Below, in pieces: positions 53,536 through 63,789 of a DNA stretch of 64,000 nucleotides. The stretch is taken from the NCBI GenBank assembly GCA_046530935.1, contig JBHEQW010000001.1, forward strand, positions 1 through 64,000. The letters are read 5' to 3'. Under the pieces are notes generated by a model. That model was not told where the DNA came from. It was given only the letters and a program-made list of their open reading frames with translations, and ran no database searches. Position numbers and translations under genes: made by a program. Source of the DNA: Arsenophonus sp046530935 (lineage in GTDB: Bacteria > Pseudomonadota > Gammaproteobacteria > Enterobacterales > Enterobacteriaceae). The stretch's first letter is position 1. Each line of letters opens with the position of its first letter.

Positions 53536-53729
53536 TACGCAACTCCAGTCTTTTCAGTTAATAAAGTTTTAACACGTCCAATATCACGACGTACTTTTTT
53601 CAACAGATGAGACTGTTGTAGCTGGCCACTTGCTGCCTGCATATTCAAGTTAAATTGCTCATGTAACAAGTTAAGCAGTTCAGTGCTCAACTCTTCTCTG
53701 TTTTTTACACGCAGCTCTTTTCCTTTCAT
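53535..53729 (-). CDS. rpmC: 50S ribosomal protein L29
   Basis: 64 residues forming the two-helix hairpin near the exit tunnel: MKGKELRVKNREELSTELLNLL then QFNLNMQAASGQLQQSHLLK. It overlaps rplP and rpsQ by one base on each side (TAATG), so the three genes are translationally coupled. Confidence 0.98.
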   Translation of the reverse strand: MKGKELRVKNREELSTELLNLLHEQFNLNMQAASGQLQQSHLLKKVRRDIGRVKTLLTEKTGVA

Positions 53730-54139
53730 TAGATCACCGTCTTAGTTACAAAGGTGGTTTTGATAGGCAGTTTTGCTGCTGCCAACTTGAATGCTTCCCG
53801 AGCTAACTCTTCTAGAACACCGTCCATTTCATAAAGAACTTTACCTGGTTGGATCAACGCAACCCAATACTCTACGTTACCTTTACCTTTACCCATACGC
53901 ACTTCAAGTGGTTTTTCAGTAATCGGTTTATCTGGGAACACACGAATCCAGATCTTGCCCTGACGCTTAACTGAACGGGTCATAGCACGTCGTGCCGCTT
54001 CGATCTGACGCGCAGTCAGACGTCCACGACCAACTGCTTTCAGACCAAAAGTTCCGAAGCTAACATCCATACCTGAAGCCAGGCCACGATTGCGACCTTT
54101 ATGCATTTTACGGAATTTCGTACGCTTTGGTTGTAACAT
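53729..54139 (-). CDS. rplP: 50S ribosomal protein L16
   Basis: L16 contacts A- and P-site tRNA elbows. The 136 residues equal the E. coli length: MLQPKRTKFRKMHKGRNRGL and the later GKGKGNVEYWVALIQPGKVLYEM block. It overlaps rpsC by one base (TAATG-type junction at 54139). Confidence 0.99.
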   Translation of the reverse strand: MLQPKRTKFRKMHKGRNRGLASGMDVSFGTFGLKAVGRGRLTARQIEAARRAMTRSVKRQGKIWIRVFPDKPITEKPLEVRMGKGKGNVEYWVALIQPGKVLYEMDGVLEELAREAFKLAAAKLPIKTTFVTKTVI

Positions 54140-54852
54140 CAGCGCCCTTCCTCCTTGCGGCTCTTGCGCTGCTGCTTTTTAGTCTGAACTGTAGGTTTCT
54201 CTATCTGTTCAACAGCAGCCATACCACCCAGGATCTCATCTTTGAAGATCCATACCTTAACGCCTAGTATACCATAAGTGCTATGTGCTTCTGCAGTGTT
54301 ATAATCGATATCAGCACGCAAAGTGTGCAACGGAACACGACCTTCACGGTACCACTCTGTACGTGCAATTTCAATGCCGCCTAAACGACCACTGATTTCC
54401 ACTTTGATACCTTTTGCACCCAAACGCATGGCATTTTGTACCGCTCGCTTCATAGCTCGACGGAACATAACGCGACGTTCCAGCTGTGAAACAATACTAT
54501 CAGCAACTAATTTAGCATCTAGTTCAGGCTTACGGACTTCAGCAATATTAATTTGCGCAGGAACAGCAGCAATATCTGCTACTATTTTACGCAGTTTCTC
54601 GATATCTTCACCTTTTTTACCGATAACGATACCAGGACGTGCCGTATAAATAGTTACACGTATGCTCTTCGCAGGACGTTCAATAACGATACGTGAAATT
54701 GATGCTTTTGCGAGTTCCTTATTCAGATGCTGGCGTACTTTAAAATCACTGTCTAGGTTGTCAGCAAATTCTTTTGTATTCGCATACCAAGTAGAATTCC
54801 AAGGCTTGACAATACCCAAGCGAATCCCATTGGGATGTACTTTCTGACCCAT
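54139..54852 (-). CDS. rpsC: 30S ribosomal protein S3
   Basis: S3 lines the mRNA entry channel and has mRNA helicase activity with S4 and S5. The 237 residues show the KH domain (IVIGKKGEDIEKLR), the LGAKGIKVEISGRLGG-IARTE signature and a basic C-terminal tail (TKKQQRKSRKEE) a few residues longer than E. coli. Confidence 0.99.
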   Translation of the reverse strand: MGQKVHPNGIRLGIVKPWNSTWYANTKEFADNLDSDFKVRQHLNKELAKASISRIVIERPAKSIRVTIYTARPGIVIGKKGEDIEKLRKIVADIAAVPAQINIAEVRKPELDAKLVADSIVSQLERRVMFRRAMKRAVQNAMRLGAKGIKVEISGRLGGIEIARTEWYREGRVPLHTLRADIDYNTAEAHSTYGILGVKVWIFKDEILGGMAAVEQIEKPTVQTKKQQRKSRKEEGR

Positions 54853-54854
54853 TA

Positions 54855-55199
54855 TTAATCTCCGGAACAGCGATCAGATATAGCCACAGTAATGTGGCTG
54901 GTGCGTTTAAAGATTCGATCTGCACGACCTTTTGCTCGAGGCATGATGCGTTTCATAATTGGACCTTCGTTAACAAAAATTTTTGTAATTTTTAAATCAT
55001 CAATATCAACACCATCGTTGTGCTCAGCATTAGCGATAGCAGACTTAAGTACTTTCCTCAGTAAAACAGCAGCTTTCTTGTTGGTATAGTTCAGAATTTT
55101 TAGAGCTTGCGAGACTTTCTTACCGCGAATCAGATCAACAACTAAACGAACTTTCTGAGCAGAAGAACGAGCGTGCCGATATATAGCGATAGTTTCCAT
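54855..55199 (-). CDS. rplV: 50S ribosomal protein L22
   Basis: L22 has a beta hairpin that lines the exit tunnel constriction (KITKIFVNEGP-MKRIMPRAKGRAD). The 114 residues are four longer than E. coli at the C-terminus (RCSGD tail), because the frame reads through the rpsC ribosome-binding site and stops 2 bases before rpsC. Confidence 0.98.
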   Translation of the reverse strand: METIAIYRHARSSAQKVRLVVDLIRGKKVSQALKILNYTNKKAAVLLRKVLKSAIANAEHNDGVDIDDLKITKIFVNEGPIMKRIMPRAKGRADRIFKRTSHITVAISDRCSGD

Positions 55200-55214
55200 C
55201 TCTTTCTCCTTGCC

Positions 55215-55493
55215 TTAACGTTTCTTGGCTTTTTTATCGGGTGCATGGCTGCGATAAGTACGGGTCGGCGAAAATTCACCCAATTTATGACCAACCATTT
55301 CATCGGTGACATAAACTGGAACATGCTGACGTCCATTATGTACAGCGATAGTCAAACCGATCATGTTAGGAAAGATCGTTGAACGACGAGACCAAGTCTT
55401 CAGAGGCTTTTTCTCTCTGCTTTTCACTGCTTTCTTTACCTTATTTAGCAAGTGTAAGTCAATAAAAGGGCCTTTCTTGAGAGAACGTGGCAT
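55215..55493 (-). CDS. rpsS: 30S ribosomal protein S19
   Basis: S19 forms the 30S head with S13. The 92 residues equal the E. coli length: MPRSLKKGPFIDLHLL and the signature VPVYVTDEMVGHKLGEFSPTRTY. Confidence 0.99.
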   Translation of the reverse strand: MPRSLKKGPFIDLHLLNKVKKAVKSREKKPLKTWSRRSTIFPNMIGLTIAVHNGRQHVPVYVTDEMVGHKLGEFSPTRTYRSHAPDKKAKKR

Positions 55494-55507
55494 AGTTTAT
55501 CCTCTAA

Positions 55508-56332
55508 TTATTTTTTAGAACGGTGACGTACGATATATTTATCAGTGCGCTTATTGCTACGAGTCTTTTTACCTTTAGTTTGAATCCCCCAAGGGGTTAC
55601 TGGATGTTTACCAAAGTTACGACCTTCACCGCCACCATGTGGATGGTCTACTGGATTCATTGCTGTACCACGAACTGTAGGGCGAATTCCACGCCATCTA
55701 CTAGCACCAGCTTTGCCTAGAACACATAGCATATGCTCTGCATTGCCAACTTCACCTAATGTCGCCCGGCAATCAGAAAGTACTTTACGCATTTCGCCAG
55801 AACGTAAGCGAATAGTCACATAACTACCATCACGAGCAACTATTTGCACATAAGCGCCTGCTGAACGAGCTAGCTGACCACCTTTACCTGGTTTAAGCTC
55901 AACATTATGAACCGTTGAACCAACAGGAATATTACGCATAGGTAAAGCATTACCTGCTTTAATTGCTGCATTTACACCAGACTGAATTTGATCACCGGAT
56001 TTTAAGCCTTTTGGTGCTAAAATATAACGACGTTCTCCATCTTTATAGAGAACTAATGCAATATTTGCAGAACGGTTTGGGTCATATTCCAGACGATCAA
56101 CAGTAGCAAAAATACCATCTTTATTGCGTTTAAAGTCAATCAAACGATAATGTTGTTTGTGACCGCCGCCAATATGTCGAGTAGTAATTCGGCCATTATT
56201 ATTACGTCCACCTGTTTTGTTGCTTTTTTCTAGCAATGGAGCATAAGGTTTACCATTATGGAGCTCAGAATTAACTACTTTAACTACGTGGCGACGAGCA
56301 GGAGACGTAGGTTTACATTTAAGAACTACCAT
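55508..56332 (-). CDS. rplB: 50S ribosomal protein L2
   Basis: L2 is needed for subunit joining and peptidyl transfer. The 274 residues (E. coli 273) include the RNA-binding core and the conserved loop AMNPVDHPHGGGEGRN with the His known in E. coli as H229. Confidence 0.99.
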   Translation of the reverse strand: MVVLKCKPTSPARRHVVKVVNSELHNGKPYAPLLEKSNKTGGRNNNGRITTRHIGGGHKQHYRLIDFKRNKDGIFATVDRLEYDPNRSANIALVLYKDGERRYILAPKGLKSGDQIQSGVNAAIKAGNALPMRNIPVGSTVHNVELKPGKGGQLARSAGAYVQIVARDGSYVTIRLRSGEMRKVLSDCRATLGEVGNAEHMLCVLGKAGASRWRGIRPTVRGTAMNPVDHPHGGGEGRNFGKHPVTPWGIQTKGKKTRSNKRTDKYIVRHRSKK

Positions 56333-56351
56333 TGTTCTTTACTCCTCCCAT

Positions 56352-56657
56352 TTACTCTGGTGCACCAATAAAATCTACATTCTGGCCTTTTTTCAAAGTG
56401 ATGTAAGCCTTTTTCCAGTCGCTGCGACGACCAATTCGCTGACCGTGGCGTTTGACTTTACCTTTAACCAGTAAAGTATTTATACCGTTAACTTCAACTT
56501 CAAACAGTTTTTGTACGGCAACTTTAATCTCTAATTTAGTCGCATCTTTTGCCACTTTAAGCACGATGATATTACTTTTCTTCATCGCTGTAGAAGCTTT
56601 TTCAGATACGTGCGGTGCACGTAGTACTTTTAGTAGCCGTTCTTCTTCACGGATCAT
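56352..56657 (-). CDS. rplW: 50S ribosomal protein L23
   Basis: L23 lies at the tunnel exit and is the docking site for trigger factor and SRP. The 101 residues keep the docking segment APHVSEKAS with the conserved Glu. It overlaps the end of rplD by 4 bases (ATGA). Confidence 0.98.
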   Translation of the reverse strand: MIREEERLLKVLRAPHVSEKASTAMKKSNIIVLKVAKDATKLEIKVAVQKLFEVEVNGINTLLVKGKVKRHGQRIGRRSDWKKAYITLKKGQNVDFIGAPE

Positions 56658-57259
56658 ACTAGCATTTCCTCAATTTTCTTCACAGCATTAGCAGTCATAA
56701 GTACCTTATTAAAGGCAATTAGACTAACAGGATCGATAGCGGTTGCGTCACAAACGCTAACTTTATATAAGTTGCTGGCTGCTAAAAACAAGTTTTCATC
56801 AAGCTCATTTGTGACTATAAATACATCATTCAGCGACATTTCTTTTAATTTTTGCACTAAAAGCTTAGTTTTTGGTGCTTCCAACGCAAATTTTTCGACA
56901 ACAAGTAGACGATCCTGACGCACCAATTCAGATAAGATGCTTTTCAAAGCACCACGGTACATCTTTTTATTTACTTTTTGACTATAGTCCTGTTTTCTTG
57001 CTGCAAAAGTGACACTGCCAGAGCGAAAAATTGGGCTTTTAAGTGAACCGGCACGTGCACGACCAGTACCTTTTTGACGCCATGGTTTTTTACGCGAACC
57101 TGAAATCTCGGCACGAGTTTTTTGAGCACAAGTACCTTGACGAGCACCAGATGCATACGCAACAACTACTTGATGTACAAGCGCTTTATTGAAACTGCAC
57201 CCGAAGGTAGTTTTGGAGACATTTAGCACATTTTGCGCGTCTTTCATTACTAATTCCAT
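56654..57259 (-). CDS. rplD: 50S ribosomal protein L4
   Basis: L4 extends a loop into the exit tunnel (KKPWRQKGTGRARAGS). In E. coli it also represses the S10 operon by attenuation and translation control. The 201 residues equal the E. coli length. A candidate attenuation leader lies before rpsJ. Confidence 0.98.
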   Translation of the reverse strand: MELVMKDAQNVLNVSKTTFGCSFNKALVHQVVVAYASGARQGTCAQKTRAEISGSRKKPWRQKGTGRARAGSLKSPIFRSGSVTFAARKQDYSQKVNKKMYRGALKSILSELVRQDRLLVVEKFALEAPKTKLLVQKLKEMSLNDVFIVTNELDENLFLAASNLYKVSVCDATAIDPVSLIAFNKVLMTANAVKKIEEMLV

Positions 57260-57275
57260 TTCTATCTCCTCGATG

Positions 57276-57905
57276 TCAAGCTTTAACAGCTTGTTTTACA
57301 ATCAAGTTGCTACCAATCGAACCTGGAACAGGCCCCTTAACCAACAGTAGATTACGCTTGGCGTCAACGCGTACTACATCTAAACTTTGAACAGTTACAC
57401 GTTCATTACCCAATTGCCCTGCCATTTTTTTGCCTTTAAATACCTTACCTGGAGTTTGGTTTTGACCAATAGATCCAGGAACACGGTGTGACAAGGAGTT
57501 ACCATGAGTAGTGTCCTGAGTACAAAAATTCCAACGTTTTACAGTACCAGCAAAACCTTTACCCTTAGAGGTACCAGTAATATCAACTTTCTTGACATCA
57601 GCAAAAATTTCAACACTAATTATTTGTCCTACAGAAAACTCTTCGTTTTCAGTTAAACGAAATTCACGTAGGATTCGTCCAGCTTCAACACCAGCTTTAG
57701 CAAAATGCCCCGCTTCAGGTTTCTTTACACGGTTTACTTTTTTACTACCAGTAGTAACCTGAATTGCATTATAATCATCTGTTTTCAGAGTCTTAACTTG
57801 AGTCACTCTGTTATTTTCAATTTCTATGACAGTTATAGGGATAGAAACACCTTCTTCAGTGAAGATATGTGTCATTCCTACTTTCTTCCCGACTAAACCA
57901 ATCAT
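57276..57905 (-). CDS. rplC: 50S ribosomal protein L3
   Basis: L3 starts 50S assembly and reaches the peptidyl transferase centre. The 209 residues equal the E. coli length. GSIGQNQTPGKVFKGKKMAG contains the Gln methylated by PrmB in E. coli. Confidence 0.99.
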   Translation of the reverse strand: MIGLVGKKVGMTHIFTEEGVSIPITVIEIENNRVTQVKTLKTDDYNAIQVTTGSKKVNRVKKPEAGHFAKAGVEAGRILREFRLTENEEFSVGQIISVEIFADVKKVDITGTSKGKGFAGTVKRWNFCTQDTTHGNSLSHRVPGSIGQNQTPGKVFKGKKMAGQLGNERVTVQSLDVVRVDAKRNLLLVKGPVPGSIGSNLIVKQAVKA

Positions 57906-57939
57906 TGTTTCAACCTCTTAATATAGCGCAACGACCAGA

Positions 57940-58251
57940 TTAACCAAGACTAATCTGGACATCTACACCGGCAGATAGATCCAGACGCATCAGAGCATCA
58001 ACGGTTTTCTCAGTTGGCTCAACTATGTCAACTAAACGTTTATGAGTACGAATTTCATACTGATCACGGGCATCTTTATTAACATGCGGGGAAATCAGAA
58101 TGGTAAACCGTTCTTTACGTGTAGGTAACGGGATCGGACCACGTACTTGAGCGCCAGTGCGCTTAGCGGTTTCAACAATTTCCGCAGTTGATTGATCAAT
58201 TAAACGATGATCAAAGGCTTTCAGGCGGATACGGATTCTTTGGTTCTGCAT
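57940..58251 (-). CDS. rpsJ: 30S ribosomal protein S10 (NusE)
   Basis: S10 is a 30S head protein and, as NusE, the partner of NusB in rRNA antitermination at boxA. The 103 residues equal the E. coli length: MQNQRIRIRLKAFDHRLIDQST and the signature RGPIPLPTRKERFTIL. It opens the S10 operon; TTGGAG precedes its ATG as in E. coli. Confidence 0.99.
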   Translation of the reverse strand: MQNQRIRIRLKAFDHRLIDQSTAEIVETAKRTGAQVRGPIPLPTRKERFTILISPHVNKDARDQYEIRTHKRLVDIVEPTEKTVDALMRLDLSAGVDVQISLG

Positions 58252-58459
58252 TAGACCAGAGCTCCAAGTATTTATAAACGTAAAAAATTACTCCTCGCTC
58301 TCATATCGATTGATATGAGAATGTAATCGTTCTCATAATAATCTCTAATCAAAGATATTATTATTAATACATCTTTACTGCTTACTAGTCTTTTACGGCA
58401 GGCTCTTTAATTAGGATTAAAGATTTTGTGTATTATATGTAATATTAAAATAAGAGCAA
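58252..58459 (-). promoter_or_regulatory. S10 operon promoter and attenuation-like leader
   Basis: On the minus strand TTGCTC (58454-58459), a 16-base spacer and TATAAT (58432-58437) form a promoter about 180 bases before rpsJ. The leader ends TTGGAGCTCTGGTCTAATG, nearly the E. coli S10 leader end. Two overlapping hairpins are possible: TCTCATATC/GATATGAGA (58299-58320) and TGAGAA/TTCTCA (58315-58336), which cannot form together. L4-mediated attenuation is inferred from E. coli. Confidence 0.65.
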
Positions 58460-58689
58460 GACATAAATAAAAAATTCTATAAAATTTATTTATAAATTTC
58501 TTATGTAATAAGATTTTCACAAATCTTATTACATAAGAAATATCGGTTAATTTATTTTTTTTCATCTTATACCGAAGACTGTAGGTAATTTTTTAGGCCT
58601 ATGTATAATAATCTTTCTAGAAAAGATATGGGTTTTAGTAATTCAAATTTAACTTTGAACAAATTTTCCATATTTTCAATGAAATTTGA

Positions 58690-59400
58690 GTACAAATATT
58701 GATTAGAGGTAATTCCTGATTATACAGCCAAATATATCAATTCAATGCAGAGCGATCTCAAGCCATTCATCAAAATTTGAATAATGGCTTTACAACTCAT
58801 ATTCTATTACGCCTATTAAATAACTTAAACAGAGATAATTCGTTTGATGATACTCGGCAGGCGCTAAGTCACTATTCTATAACAACCTCTATATACAAAC
58901 GTTGGAATTCATGTTTTCATGTAGTTAAATATTTTTAGATCAAAAAAATGGTCTGTAACTTCTTTGACATTATTGTAAGTACACGATTGATAACCATGGT
59001 ATATGCTTGGTTAAGATCACCTAATCAGTGTTTAATTACATTGCATTGCCAACGACCTAGATCTTATAAAAATAAATAAAAATCTATCCAGAAACTCGAT
59101 CTATACTTACGAAAAATAATGTCGTTAAATTTTATTTAACATTTTCTAAAAAATTCACATTTACGTGCAGATAACAACCAGGCTTATAGGTTTTAAACGT
59201 TTTATGCTTAGACTTCAGTGCTTCTTCCCTCATTTCATGCAAATTTTCCTACATGCCTACATAAATGGCAATCTAGAGCAGATTAGAATACAATTTGGTT
59301 TAGAAATTTGCGTATTACATCTATCAAAAGATCAGAAAGAAGTAAAAACCGTTTTTACAGAAAACCGTCTACGGCTTACTTAGCAAACCAACAGCATCCT
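58690..59400 (-). mobile_element. IS481-like transposase remnant
   Basis: The reverse of the integrase-core region is recognisable near 58940-58985 and is followed by the same downstream layout as at 37800-38190 (for example TTTTAAACGTTTTATGCTTA near 59191, also near 38048). The 72-codon frame at 59165-59383 is inside it and not a gene. Confidence 0.6.
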
Positions 59401-59439
59401 CAGCAACTAATGAAAATATTAGCCTATGGTCATCAGATT

Positions 59440-60420
59440 ATGTTAGCGAAATGTTGTTGGTAGAAATCCTTGATACTGAATGGAAGATGCTCGCTACAGC
59501 TTTTACCATGAAAAAGGAAACAATCATAAGTCAGTTAGATGACAATCTTCTAATTTTCTATCTGATAATTTTGATTTATGCATTGAAGCAACTTATTCCA
59601 ATTTGTACTACCAATATTTATCGCAGTGAAGATGTTATCTCCTTTGAAAATCCATTAGGTGGTTGCACATCAATATTATTGCAAAATATTTAATTGCATC
59701 TAAAGTTTTAACAAAGCTTACTGGAAGTTCTATGCCGAAACTATATCACAAGAATAAATGGTTTAGTTGGCTGCGATGTATGTTGAATAGTTTAACTTTA
59801 TAAGAATCAGCGAAACAAAAACAGGCATTAATTTGAAAACAGTGTTTAGATATATCACTCCTTCCTTTCTTGGGCGGCTACGACACAGCTAACATAAATG
59901 CACTAGTAGGTATTTTGAGGTCAATAAAATATTTTTATAACTTTTTTAAAGTAAGAAGCGCATTTTATCCAACATAAGAAATCTAGAAAGCTAATGAAAG
60001 CAGAAGATAAAAGTAAAGAACAAATCACGCGATCTTAATGGCCAAAGATCGACAGAGTTATCATATCAGAGATGAGATTTTTTAAAAGTTTAATACTAGG
60101 TAGTGTCTTAGCCGTTTTCTTCAGACAATTATCAATAAAGAGTTATGCTTTGCTTATTTATTAGGATGGAGCTAAATAGTATGAAATCTTTGCCAGTAAA
60201 CATGAAATTAGTCAACATCGTCTAAAAAAGTTATATTTTTAGAAAATCATTGACAATAAATTCCACATTCAAAATATGAACAATGATATCAACTAATTAA
60301 AAATGTGGCTTAGTAGATTCCATAGGTATAAGGTTATTTCATTTATTGAATTATTTTGTCTAGATAAAATTGTTTAAATCAATAATAAGTAAAATACAGA
60401 TGTGCTACAAATTATTCTGT
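59440..60420 (+). mobile_element. IS1595-like transposase remnant
   Basis: Readable pieces: MPKLYHKNKWFSWLRCMLNSLTL at about 59731-59800, SAKQ near 59812, NINALVGIL near 59892-59920, and 'RIIDNKFHIQN' near 60243-60275, in IS1595 order. No open frame. An 80-codon frame at 59451-59693 lies at its start and may include its worn zinc-ribbon region. Confidence 0.65.
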
Positions 60421-60439
60421 AAAAAATAACAACCCTTAC

Positions 60440-61330
60440 AAAGATATCTAAAAACACATCTTTTCTACTGGTAACATCAGCAGATTGAAACAAAAATAGC
60501 TTGAAAAGCAGAGGCAATGCTGCTTACGTGATTTAAGTGATACTTGTTACATTTATTTCTTGACCAATGCTATATACAGTCCTATCTATCAATCAAGATG
60601 ATCATCTTTTACTGCTGGGTAATTAATCGTAGTTACTAAATATGCACGTAAGGAGCTAATTTAGATCGAAGATGGTTATCGAGAGTCAGAAGCGAACTTG
60701 GGCAAACTTCTCAGTGGTATTAGAGCTGGTAGCTTAACTGTATTTCACATGGCTTACTACAAGACATGGCTGCTTTTTTTGAATGCAGTAGTGTGTAGTG
60801 CAAAGATATCCCAGGAAATACTGGGAGCACTAATGCTATTGGCTATAGAAAACAGCTAGTCTACAATAGCCCTGTCCCATAAAAATGGATGTAATTGAAA
60901 GTTAAGGTTAATCTGTATAGGAAGAAGAGATGCGATGCTGCTATAAAGCAATTGATATTTTATTAGCAAGTTTTCAGCGAAATATCCTAAACCAACGGAA
61001 AAGATCAAGAAGAACTACTAGCATTCTCTAAGTTAAGGTCAGAATACTTTGCGACAATAAGAACAAGGAATCAGATTGAATTGATTTTTATAACCAAGGC
61101 ACAAAACTAGACATACGTTCAGTTCAAGAATATATTGTTCAAGAAAAATAACCATTTCAATGCCATTTAAAGTGCTAGAATCTGCTCAGAAAAGCTAGAA
61201 CTGTATAAAAGAGAGTTAAGCTACTGTGACACATGATGATAAACAAGGTCTATTTTAAGGATGGAGAACAGATTCACGAAAAATGAAAACGCGGAACCTA
61301 ACAGTCCATACACTATATTTACTAATAAGT
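60440..61330 (+). mobile_element. IS256-family remnant, C-terminal two thirds
   Basis: Plus-strand pieces: RKELI-IEDGYRESEANLGKLLSGI near 60652-60725, 'FFECSSV' near 60775, and FKDGEQIHEK near 61254-61285, matching the family's C-terminal 'FKNGEQ'. It ends with a worn terminal repeat (61315-61329). Confidence 0.75.
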
Positions 61331-61785
61331 CTTAAATAAGTAATTATTTTATTGTCTTTTATTTTTCATCATCCACACTTTAGTATTAAGTCTTTAGCAG
61401 TAAGTAACGTGTTGATATAAAATTTATTAAATGAACAAAAAATCTTCTTTTAAAGAAGAATAATTTATTAATTAAAACCAAAAAGGTAGTATACCTTGTA
61501 ACATTTAAATTTATTTGCTTATTTTTAATTAGCTAAGTTTATTGATGTAAACATTTTCAATAATATGTAGCAAAACTACATAAATTTCTAATCCAATAAT
61601 AAAAGTTATATAACCCATCCTTAATTAAGTTTATTTATTTTATCATTAATTCTGTTTCACATAAATAGATATTTTTATATAAATAACTTAAAATCTTATT
61701 AAGAATGCTAAATAATAATGATTATTTAATTCAAAATTTGAAATTTTACAAAAAAATTAAATTATCAATAATAATTTTATGGCTT
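61331..61785. other. AT-rich gap, nothing recognised
   Basis: About 450 bases with stops in all frames. A short perfect hairpin (TCTTCTT-TTA-AAGAAGA, near 61442-61460) occurs but has no T tract on its plus side. In E. coli bfd and bfr lie between tufA and rpsJ; neither was recognised. Confidence 0.45.
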
Positions 61786-61820
61786 TTACAAAAAAGAAGG
61801 CTTTCACTTCTTTTTTGTAA
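61786..61820 (-). terminator. Terminator after tuf, perfect 14-base hairpin
   Basis: TTACAAAAAAGAAG (61786-61799) and CTTCTTTTTTGTAA (61807-61820) pair perfectly around a 7-base loop. It lies 24 bases after the tuf stop. The A/T arms make it able to act in either direction. It is intact although the gene it served is dead. Confidence 0.75.
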
Positions 61821-61843
61821 ATTTAATAGTTACCTACCTTATT

Positions 61844-63085
61844 TCAATCAATAATTTTAGCAATGAAACCACCTGTATCAACTATACGAATACCTTCACA
61901 AATCAAAAAATGCAGTCCTTCATCCATTCAATCCATATCCATTTTTGCTATTAAATCACTTTCATGTTAATGGTGTAATCACCTGGCATTACCATATCTA
62001 TACGCCTTCTTGTAACTCAACTGTACCAGTTAAGCTCTATCTGTCATTCTAAAATAGAACTGTAGGCTATAACCATTAAAGAATTGCATGTAACGAAATA
62101 TATTTATATTATACTAAAAATATAAACTTATAACTCAAATTGAGTATGCGAATTAATTGAACCTAGTTTTTCTAATACTTGATAATGATATATATCTTTA
62201 ATGTTTTGTAAAATATGTAATAAAACTCCTATGGGTTCACCTGCATGACCATTCTCATTCAACAATTTACGGAACATTTCTATATACATACATGTCATTT
62301 TCGTAGCATCTTTAATTATAAGGACTTATATTTTTTCAGCAATCTTAAAAATGCCATGCTTTAGACGTCTTGTTACTACGGTTCCACAATCTAAGATTAA
62401 AAATACATTTTTAATTTTCAACAAAAACAGTTTATCTATTACACGCTATGGCTTTGTGATATGCATATCAAATGCATTCACTAACTCTATAATTTTCTCT
62501 TCCTAATCTTGAATGCCTTCTAGCACCTTCAATTCTGAACCTTTGATTACTTGCGTTTATCGTCTACCTAGAAATCATACTGAAAAACAGTTTACACACT
62601 TCTATTTTCAACCAATTCCAAAAACTTTTAATCATCAAACATATAATATTTATTTAGGAATAACAATGCTATAAGAAACGATTAATTTTTCGACCCAATA
62701 GAATATGCTCAAGCGTTTATGACATTTTGGCCATCTGTTTTGTCCTCAATCACTCAAATTATTACATCAATTTATGTGTAGCACCAACTAATTATGTTTT
62801 TTACATAATCTACTGCCAAATAAAAAATTAACGTTAGCATAATACGGATGGTTCTTTCATATCACTACATAAAAAATAGAAATGGCGATACAGCTCGATT
62901 TTTCTTTCTATATATTATCAAATATTATCAATTTAATTAATTTTACCTAATTGCTTTTACAAGCAAATGTTTTTCTAAAATAGTGCTAATTTTTTTGCCG
63001 TTAAAGTTGTTTAACCATAATCAATATGAGCAATTGATCCAATGTTAACGTGCGGTTTTTTGCGTTTAAATTTTTCTTTAAAAAT
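61844..63085 (-). pseudogene. tuf: Elongation factor Tu, decayed
   Basis: EF-Tu delivers aminoacyl-tRNA to the ribosome. The N-terminal reading KEKFKRKKPHVNIGSIAHID is clear (63035-63085), with the P-loop GHVDHGKTT already altered to AHIDYG. The initiator is ATT instead of ATG (63083-63085). The C-terminal end reads VDTGGFIAKIID before the stop (family VGAGVVAK---). Between them only scattered pieces remain. It follows thrT directly, as tufB does in E. coli. A working tuf copy must exist elsewhere. Confidence 0.85.
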
Positions 63086-63214
63086 TAGATAGTCCCTCTA
63101 AAATATGGAATCAGTGATTTCACTTCATTAAACTAAGTAGTGAAAATAATATAGTTAGTTCTTGTTTCTTTCGCAGGAAACAATTAGTAATCAATTAATA
63201 ACACATCATAGAAA

Positions 63215-63290
63215 TGGTGCTGATAGGCAGATTCGAACTGCCGCCCACACCCTTACCAAGAGTGTGCTCTACCAACTGAGCTATATCAGC
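63215..63290 (-). tRNA. thrT: tRNA-Thr(GGU)
   Basis: Complete cloverleaf, anticodon GGT, encoded CCA. Anticodon stem has one G-U pair (CACTC/GGGTG). Last tRNA before tuf in the conserved thrU-tyrU-glyT-thrT cluster. Confidence 0.96.
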
Positions 63291-63296
63291 ACATCT

Positions 63297-63371
<75 letters not shown>

Positions 63372-63471
63372 AATGAATTCTGGTACCTGAACGCTTTAAT
63401 CAGTTAAAACTTTATCTTAAGTATTATGCATTGATATAGTATTGTAAGCTAAACACTTAATATGAAACTGA

Positions 63472-63556
63472 TGGTGGTGGGAGAAGGATTCGAACCTTCG
63501 AAGTCTATGACGGCAGATTTACAGTCTGCTCCCTTTAGCCGCTCGGGAATCCCACC
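63472..63556 (-). tRNA. tyrU: tRNA-Tyr(GUA)
   Basis: Complete class II tRNA with long variable arm, anticodon GTA and encoded CCA. It differs from E. coli tyrU at only a few bases. Confidence 0.97.
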
Positions 63557-63583
63557 TTTTACTTATTATACAAATTTTAATTG

Positions 63584-63656
<73 letters not shown>

Positions 63657-63670
63657 ATCAGATGTTGCGC

Positions 63671-63699
63671 ATTCTAGGTAGAGAACAAGCATGTTGCAA
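63671..63699 (-). promoter_or_regulatory. Promoter of the thrU-tyrU-glyT-thrT cluster
   Basis: On the minus strand TTGCAA (63694-63699), a 17-base spacer and TAGAAT (63671-63676) followed by GCGC. The GC-rich discriminator is typical of stable-RNA promoters under stringent control. It lies 14 bases before the tRNA. Confidence 0.75.
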
Positions 63700-63789
63700 C
63701 AAAAAAATTAAAATTTTTATTTATTTTTATTCTTTTGCTTATAAAAATTTAATTTTACCTTTCTTACTGCTTTTTTTAGAGTAGAATGT

